Made by a program: the position numbers and the translations under genes | The notes under the pieces: generated by a model | The model's database searches: none | Told to the model about the DNA's origin: nothing | What the model saw: the letters and a program-made list of their open reading frames with translations, nothing else | From: Chrysopilus asiliformis | Lineage: Eukaryota > Arthropoda > Insecta > Diptera > Rhagionidae | Assembly (NCBI GenBank): GCA_964034945.1 | Contig: OZ035962.1 | Coordinates: forward strand, 16,487,388-16,551,387 | Length of the DNA: 64,000 nt | Direction of reading: 5' to 3' | Shown here: positions 58,801 through 64,000 of the stretch, piece by piece | How positions within the stretch are numbered: the stretch's first letter is position 1 | Layout of the letters: each line of letters opens with the position of its first letter

Positions 58801-61800
58801 ATGGTTTCACCCGGTTGCAACAGCCCATAACTTTTCACCGGTCCGAGACGCTCCTTATTTTCCACGTCAAAATCACCACTTTTGTAGCGTTGAAGCAATT
58901 CGCGATACGTTCTTTCACAAATAGAAGCCACACCTAAAGTTTCTACAATCATTTTACGCGCCTCAACCGCAGATTTTTTCGAATTGAAGGCAAAAAGCAA
59001 AACTTCCTGCAAATGACGCTTATTTGGCTCAAATTTCGACATTTTCACGCACAAAAAAATATAAGACACCGATAAAAATTCACAAATTTAATGATACGGA
59101 GTTGTTGCCAAATCCCTAGCTTATCATTTGAGGTTTCTGATCTGACATTTTTGACCAGCATTTTTACTGCTAGCGCCATCTATTGGAAAACGGTGGTTTT
59201 TCATTTGTACTCCCAATAACTTAACATAATTGCTTTTTTCTAGGATATCTCGGATTTGTTATCGGTAAAAATTCTTTCCATTTGGCAAAAATTTACGATA
59301 TGTTGCATCCTTCATGAATATTTGGAACACGTGTGTTAGGACCAGCTTTTTGTGAGTCTAGGACCAGCGTCTAGGACCAGCTTTTTTTGAGTCTAGGACC
59401 ACCTTTTTTTGAGTCTAGGACCAGCTTTTTTTGAGTCTGAGACCGGCACTGATTTCAAGGCATTAGTAAAAAAAGTGAGTTTTTACCAAAAATATTGTTC
59501 TAAATTACATTGATTTTACAAAAACTGATATGTATTTTTTATCTGTTAACGAAAATCATCAAAACCATCATTTGAAAAAAAATCGTCAAATTTGGTCAAA
59601 ACTGACTTGAAAATCGTCAGAAGATCATCAAACTGAAGATAAATCGTCAAATTTGTCATCGCTGGAAGGTAAGGAGAGGTCTGATTGCGAAGCGGGCAGA
59701 GGCGAAGCATCTAGCGGCATAATAAAATATCAGAGTTCAACAAAATGCTAAAATTTTGCTTTCAGGAAAACTGCAAGAATTTAGAAAGACTGTAAACTCT
59801 GAAATTTTTTAGAATAAATCTAAGAAATTTGTTTCAGTCTTTCTTAAAATTTGGGAGGTTTCAATAAAAAAAAATATTCTTAAATTAAAATCTCTTACCT
59901 CTTCTCTTGTCACGTCAATAGCTTCCCCTCGTACTGACATAATCGTTACATGTTCAGGTAAATCAATATTATACCAAATTGCCAAATTATTATCACTTTG
60001 GGCAATGGCAACATCACTTTGTGTTACCCACTGGACAAAAGATACTTTTCCAAGTAAAGTTTGTTTTTTACCCGAAAATATATCAATGAGAACCAATCTG
60101 TGAAGAAAAAGTAAAGGTGGTAAACTTATACACCGATTCATAGCTAATCTATAGAACTTTTTGAGATTCAAAATTACCTCATTTTCTTATCTCTGAATAG
60201 AAGTTTATGAGCGGTTTCGCTTAGTTCAAGCCAATCAATTTTTGAATCGTGACTAACTTGCATGATTGTTGACTGGGATATCAGATCCACAACACAAATT
60301 GTCTTCATATCCAGGAGAAATGCGAGTTTTTTGTTGTCACTGGAAGTAAAGTTTCAATTTTTTCAAATTAAAAAATGACAAACAAAAAAAATACATGTGA
60401 TTTTTTTAAAAACTCTATAGGGCAAGATAGTTTAATTTCTACTTACGTGGAATTCCCGCGTTCATTCAGCCGTACGGAAATTACATGAGGATTAACGAAT
60501 TCCGTGCGAACAGATCCAAGAATGTAATTTTCGCCATACTCAATCAAAGATAATTCACCAGCATTGAATATCAAGCAAACATTTGGATTTTCAAAGTAAA
60601 ATTTCTCATGGCGTCCAGAAATCGCCCAAGGGATTTCACTCGTTAAATTTGTGGTTAAATCACAAAGTATTAGGGAATCCTCCGTTCTAGCGACCAAATA
60701 ATTATCCTTTCCCATTATCCGGACATCATCGATTTCTAAACCCAAATGAGACTCCACAGTCAGATGTTCTCCTGGCTCCTGAAGAGATTTGAGAAGGATT
60801 TGACTTGGCGCAACGTAAATAAATTCAAATTTGTCCTGCCATATTGTGCGTCGCAGAACGGATTCAAAAAGAAAGACTGCTCCCGATACTGAACCAACTG
60901 CGAATCTGTGAATTTAAATCGAATTGAGTACTTGGAAAATTTGAAAAAAAAAAGAATTTTAAATATACCTAGCGCCATCACGTCTCCAAATCAAAGAAGT
61001 CACCGTGTAGAAGTGTTCGATTTCCTTCGACACACTTTCATTCCAGGATGCGAGCCTAGGGCTCCATGCAAATATCCGTATTCGATCGAAGCTCCCGAAG
61101 GCTACCGCTTGTCCATTAGGACTGCAAGTGGCGACAGTAAATTCGCGTTCAGTATCTGATCTGGAAAAATCGAAATTTCGTATCTGACGACCTCCCTGAA
61201 ATCGCATTAAAATTGTGAGCAAATTTATCGAGAGCAGCGTACAGTGGCTTACAAAATTTCCTGTTTTTTGCTCACAAACCAGCAACGGTAGAAAATTGAA
61301 ATCTGTTTTATTGAATTCGCAGCTAAATTATCCATCAAATAGGGCTGGTTTCAAAGTTTCAATATCAAAATATTACGAGAAATCCAGTTATGTTTGAAAA
61401 GAAAAATATGACTGGTCGAGTTTTCAAACGGGCCCGGATTGGATTGTTTTTTAAGACAAATCCTGGTACCCACTGTTAATGGTTCGTAAGTTATCGCGCA
61501 ATTAGGCTTAAACAATTTCTGACGGTAATAACTTTGTAAGCCACTGTATTTTACTTTTATCACCTGTGAATCATAGAAGACAATCTTCCGATCACATCCG
61601 GCAATTGCGATACCACCCTGCGGCCAGGCAAGAGCAAATGGTGGCACCGAATGCTGGAGGACTCGACCGGATGTCTCCCCATGTTCCTCAATCACGAAGA
61701 AACGGACCACAGAACCATCATCATGTCCGGAAAGGAATCCAGTCCCTTTAGTATTGGGAGCCAGCGAGATGACCATAGCATCTCCACTATACAGACTCTG

Positions 61801-62507
61801 AGATTTATTTGTTTTGCAGTTCAGAGCACGAACTTTACCATCGTCTAGTCCTGTTGATAAATACATGCAATGAAAAATGGACAATTCCAACAATTTCCAG
61901 CAACAGTTAGAGTCCTTTCTGACCTCAATTATATGGTAACCCAATCAGGATATCATTTCTTCATTCCCACCAATTTCACACCCCTTCACAATTCCCCTTT
62001 AATTCTTGAGATAATTGGAATAGCATACCTGCAATAATTGGACCAGATCCGAGCCATATCAAACATGTCACCGATGTGGACTGGGGAAATTTATTGCAGA
62101 TAACTTTCTTATCGGACCAGGACTCGCCCAATTTATAGACGTAAACGATACTGTCACTTTGGGCGACCGCAAGCTTCGTTGAATCCGGACTGAAGGCAAC
62201 CGCTCTAATTACGTAGGACGACTTCCCATTTGCCGGATTGCTTGGCTTCGTTGAAAATTTATCCCGACGTTCCCCGTTTTCGTCGTACAAAATGATGTGG
62301 CGGTCTGCCGTTGCGACGGCGAGCTTCTGGTGATTTGGGGACCATGCGAGTCCTGCGACACGGTTCAGATGATCCTGAAACGATAAATAAATTGATGAAT
62401 ATATGTTTGTGTCGTCAACCAAGGGCATCTGAATCCCGGTTAATGATTTTGCTAATTAACATAATTACCTGCCCGTCAATAATTGTCTTTAGATATTTTA
62501 ATTGCAT
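52860..62507 (-). CDS. IFT172: Intraflagellar transport protein 172 (IFT172), complete, 13 exons
   Basis: Exons: 62507-62469, 62374-62029, 61850-61564, 61195-60969, 60905-60447, 60339-60178, 60097-59899, 57271-56569, 56489-55962, 55299-54986, 54937-53965, 53901-53603, 53549-52860. All join in phase with GT-AG borders to 5226 nt (1741 residues; human IFT172 is 1749). The protein starts [13 protein letters not shown], as the family does. WD40 propellers fill residues 1 to about 570 ([50 protein letters not shown]). A TPR-like helical solenoid follows to the end ([18 protein letters not shown] repeats, [27 protein letters not shown]). IFT172 is a peripheral IFT-B subunit that links to IFT57 and helps switch trains at the ciliary tip; in insects it acts in ciliated sensory neurons. 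The donor of exon 12 could also be at 53594, adding three residues. The exon 8 acceptor has a weak pyrimidine tract. No disabling change is visible. Confidence 0.96.
55334..55444. mobile_element. Possible small element in IFT172 intron 9
   Basis: TA then CAGTG on the left and CACTG then TA on the right give only 5-bp inverted ends. The body is strikingly GC-rich for an intron here and holds a direct repeat (CGGCCGCATTAAGACTTTTG and CGGCCGCTTTAAAACTTTTG). It could be a decayed TA-type MITE. Confidence 0.35.
58217..58301. repeat. Perfect 36-bp hairpin in IFT172 intron 7
   Basis: The left arm 58217-58252 (beginning CTTAAAGTTGAAAATTTC) is matched base for base by 58266-58301, with a 13-base loop. 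A perfect match implies recent origin or continued correction. Confidence 0.85.
58438..58553. mobile_element. MITE with AAGCCCAAxTCAGACTAACG ends in IFT172 intron 7
   Basis: TTAAGCCCAAATCAGACTAA then CGATTGC on the left is repeated inverted as GCAATCGTTAGTCTGAATTG then GGCTTTA on the right (about 27 bp, two mismatches). About 116 bp; too short to code. Its right tip merges into the minisatellite that follows. Confidence 0.7.
58542..58705 (+). repeat. Minisatellite, 23 bp x about 7
   Basis: AAAGCTCAATTGGGCTTTTG then TCT repeats about seven times with one or two substitutions in a few units. The AATTGGGCTTT half of each unit is identical to the right tip of the MITE at 58438, so the array appears to have grown from it. 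Confidence 0.85.
58776..59069 (-). pseudogene. Internally deleted mariner transposase in IFT172 intron 7
   Basis: Reading from 59069 on the minus strand gives [20 protein letters not shown], then [34 protein letters not shown] and NKERLG: the mariner N-terminal DNA-binding region. It then jumps directly to [16 protein letters not shown], a piece from beyond the catalytic core. The deletion removes the first catalytic Asp region, so it cannot be active. No intact inverted ends were found. Confidence 0.75.
59335..59454 (+). repeat. Tandem repeat, about 22 bp x 5
   Basis: Units of AGCTTTTTTTGAGTCTAGGA then CC follow each other, one unit shortened. A second low-copy array in IFT172 intron 7. Confidence 0.75.
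61242..61546. mobile_element. TA-flanked MITE that accounts for most of IFT172 intron 3
   Basis: TA at 61240-61241 and 61547-61548 flank inverted ends CAGTGGCTTACAAA and TTTGTAAGCCACTG, perfect over 14 bp. 305 bp and no transposase, so mobilised in trans by a Tc1/mariner-type enzyme. Taking out the element and one TA leaves a 61-nt intron, the normal size in this gene. Confidence 0.85.
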
Positions 62508-62573
62508 GTCGAATCCTTTGCAAATTTTTACTGACCGAACATGAATGCTTTTTTCTTTTTTGTTGTGACACAA

Positions 62574-62587
62574 TTCTCCATGGAGAC
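62574..62587 (-). promoter_or_regulatory. X-box, RFX binding site of IFT172
   Basis: In gene direction the site reads GTCTCCATGGAGAA, matching the X-box consensus RYYNYYWWRRNRAC at every constrained position but the last. The other strand, with a 3-base spacer, matches fully (ATTCTC CAT GGAGAC). It is a near-perfect palindrome centred about 73 bases upstream of the ATG, within the range seen for RFX-controlled ciliary genes in flies and worms. Confidence 0.75.
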
Positions 62588-62744
62588 TCCATTCAGGGAT
62601 TTTCGGTTTGGTTGGTAAAGAGGAAGGATGGTGTACCACTTGTTGAATCAAATTTATGGTCGCTTGGATACAAAAGCCAATACAGAAATTGGATCGGGTT
62701 GAATGTGAAGTTGGTTAAAATATTTTAGTGGTTTTGCTTATGCA

Positions 62745-63200
62745 CTGTTTCCCAACCGGTGGTTCGCCGAATAGGGGTGGCTTCATGTAACTGATTTTAA
62801 CTAGTCGAGGGAAGTTTTAATTCTGGTGCACCTGCACACGATATAAGAGTCTTTTCTGGGTAATTTGGGGTTGCTGAATTCGAATCTGGCAGTAGTTTGG
62901 CTGTACCAGCTCTACTTTTTCCGATATGGTGGGTAATTCATAAATAGATTTAAATATTTTTAATCTAGAAATCAACAATTTTTTCCCCCTCATATCTGAA
63001 AAAGTAGAGCTGATACAGCCAAACTACTGCCACATTCGGATTAACCGACCCTAATTTACCCAGAAAAGACTTATATCGTGTGCACCAGAGTGAGTGTCGG
63101 CCTGTTTAATCAGTTTTGGTCGAATAAAGATTTCCTTCGACTAGTTAGTCAATCGAAAATAAGTTACATGAACCCACCCCAGTTTTTGGGGGTCGCAATG
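62745..63200. repeat. Foldback element just upstream of IFT172
   Basis: GTGCACCTGCACACGATATA, GGCAGTAGTTTGGCTGTAC and CTACTTTTTC on the left pair with the inverse words on the right (ATATCGTGTGCACCA, CAGCCAAACTACTGCC, GAAAAAGTAG). Outer parts GTGGCTTCATGTAACT / AGTTACATGAACCCAC also match. The left tip CTGTTTCCCAACCGG recalls hAT ends. No coding capacity. Confidence 0.7.
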
Positions 63201-63469
63201 TGCGCTAGGAAAAGTAGAATCACAAGAAAATATGCTTATACACGATGTTGCCAATTTTTATTAGAAATTTATCCTTTTTACCGTAGAAACTTGACTTTTT
63301 TCTTATTTGAAAGGCAATGAATACAACAAAAAGGACCAAAAGGATCAAAAAATAACCCTTTTTTCGACTTCCCCACCTTATAACTCTTAAACAGCTCGAC
63401 TTACGTTAGAATATTCTAAAGAGCAATTGTGGCCCATTAATTTTAGTATAAAATATGTCTTTAAATTTT

Positions 63470-64000
63470 TAAAATATTTTATTTAGCTTGCCTTCGTATC
63501 TATTTGTTTGTCTGTCAGATTCCAATCTTACAATCCAATTTTGACCCACTTCCACTCATCCGATTGAATTGAAATTTTGCACGTAAGTCCGATGACAAAA
63601 CAATATTTTCTGTACTTCGTCCTTAAATGATAAGGGAAGATCCTGCAAGGATCAAATGATTATCATTTTCCTCGAATTTTCCGGAAAAAATCGCATCTGG
63701 GTGTTTTGGGATCGCTAAATCCGATTCTGGCATTAAGAAAATCCATAAGGATTACGCCAGGTCCTGTAAGGATAACGGAAGGTCCTGTAAGGATAACGTG
63801 ATAAACATTTTCCTCGAATTTTCCGGACGAAATCTCATTTGGGTGTTTTTGTGGTCGTTAAATCTGATTCCGACATTAAGAAGTCTGTAAGGATAATGGA
63901 AGGTCCTGTTATGATAATGTGATTATCATTTTCATTTTGGATTTTTAGTCACACTAATCAAATGCGAAATCACTAAAAAGGATAAAATAAAAAAAATGCG
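63470..64000 (+). repeat. Interspersed repeat family B, copy 3, reaching the window edge
   Basis: TTATTTAGCTTGCCTTCGTA, TTTGTTTGTCTGTCAG, ATCCGATTGAATTGAAATTT and CGTAAGTCCGATGACAA open it. An internal segment with GGTCCTGTAAGGATAACG is repeated three times, then GATTTTTAGTCACACTAATC and CACTAAAAAGGATAAAAT close it. It is longer than the copy at 34651 because of the extra internal unit. Confidence 0.75.

Larger units (their letters stand above)
57272..59898 (-). other. IFT172 intron 7, 2.6 kb of repeat debris
   Basis: This intron is about 30 times longer than most of its neighbours. It separates the WD40-coding exons from the TPR-coding exons. Its left two thirds hold a perfect hairpin, a MITE with a minisatellite, a dead mariner and a second tandem array, listed separately. 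The stretch 57300-58200 shows nothing recognisable. Confidence 0.7.

Overview
The window is AT-rich animal DNA that looks like an arthropod, most probably an insect. The evidence is short introns (48-107 nt in most of the larger gene), insect-type core-promoter elements, and a dense load of DNA transposons (Tc1/mariner, pogo-like, hAT, TTAA-type and Helitron). I cannot name the order or species. Two protein-coding genes are well supported, both on the minus strand, and about 50 kb of repeat-rich DNA lies between them. There is no sign of prokaryotic operons, CRISPR arrays, rRNA or tRNA. || Left edge (1-2895): the 3' part of a gene for a two-pass membrane protein of the TMEM200 type. Four exons are in phase (2675-2471, 2105-1824, 524-374, 314 to beyond base 1). 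A 36-nt candidate upstream micro-exon lies at 2895-2860. A TATA/Inr/DPE-type minus-strand promoter candidate with an ATG-free leader lies far upstream (41888-41636) and could belong to this gene; that link is inference. || Middle (about 3 kb to 52 kb): no gene that I can defend. It holds many short non-autonomous elements. These include a relic hAT with 8-bp target duplications carrying a dead mariner, a second hAT-type element nested inside another element, two small Helitrons, three TTAA-flanked elements, several long palindromes, and interspersed families with a (CAGA)n core. The most unusual are TA-flanked elements whose ends begin GGG and whose own terminal word is repeated several times inside them (24337-25378, 25406-26395, 42825-43759, 46978-48706). 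|| Right part (52860-62507): a complete gene for the intraflagellar transport protein IFT172. Its 13 exons join in phase to about 1,741 codons, with two WD40 propellers followed by a TPR-like solenoid. An RFX-type X-box lies 67 bases upstream of the start codon, as expected for a cilium gene. Its introns hold transposon debris: a terminal-inverted-repeat element that accounts for most of intron 3, a dead mariner, a perfect 36-bp hairpin and minisatellites in intron 7. A palindromic element lies just upstream of the promoter. || The two genes have no obvious functional link. IFT172 works in the IFT-B train that builds cilia, which in insects means sensory neurons and in some groups sperm. The TMEM200-like protein has no known biochemical role.
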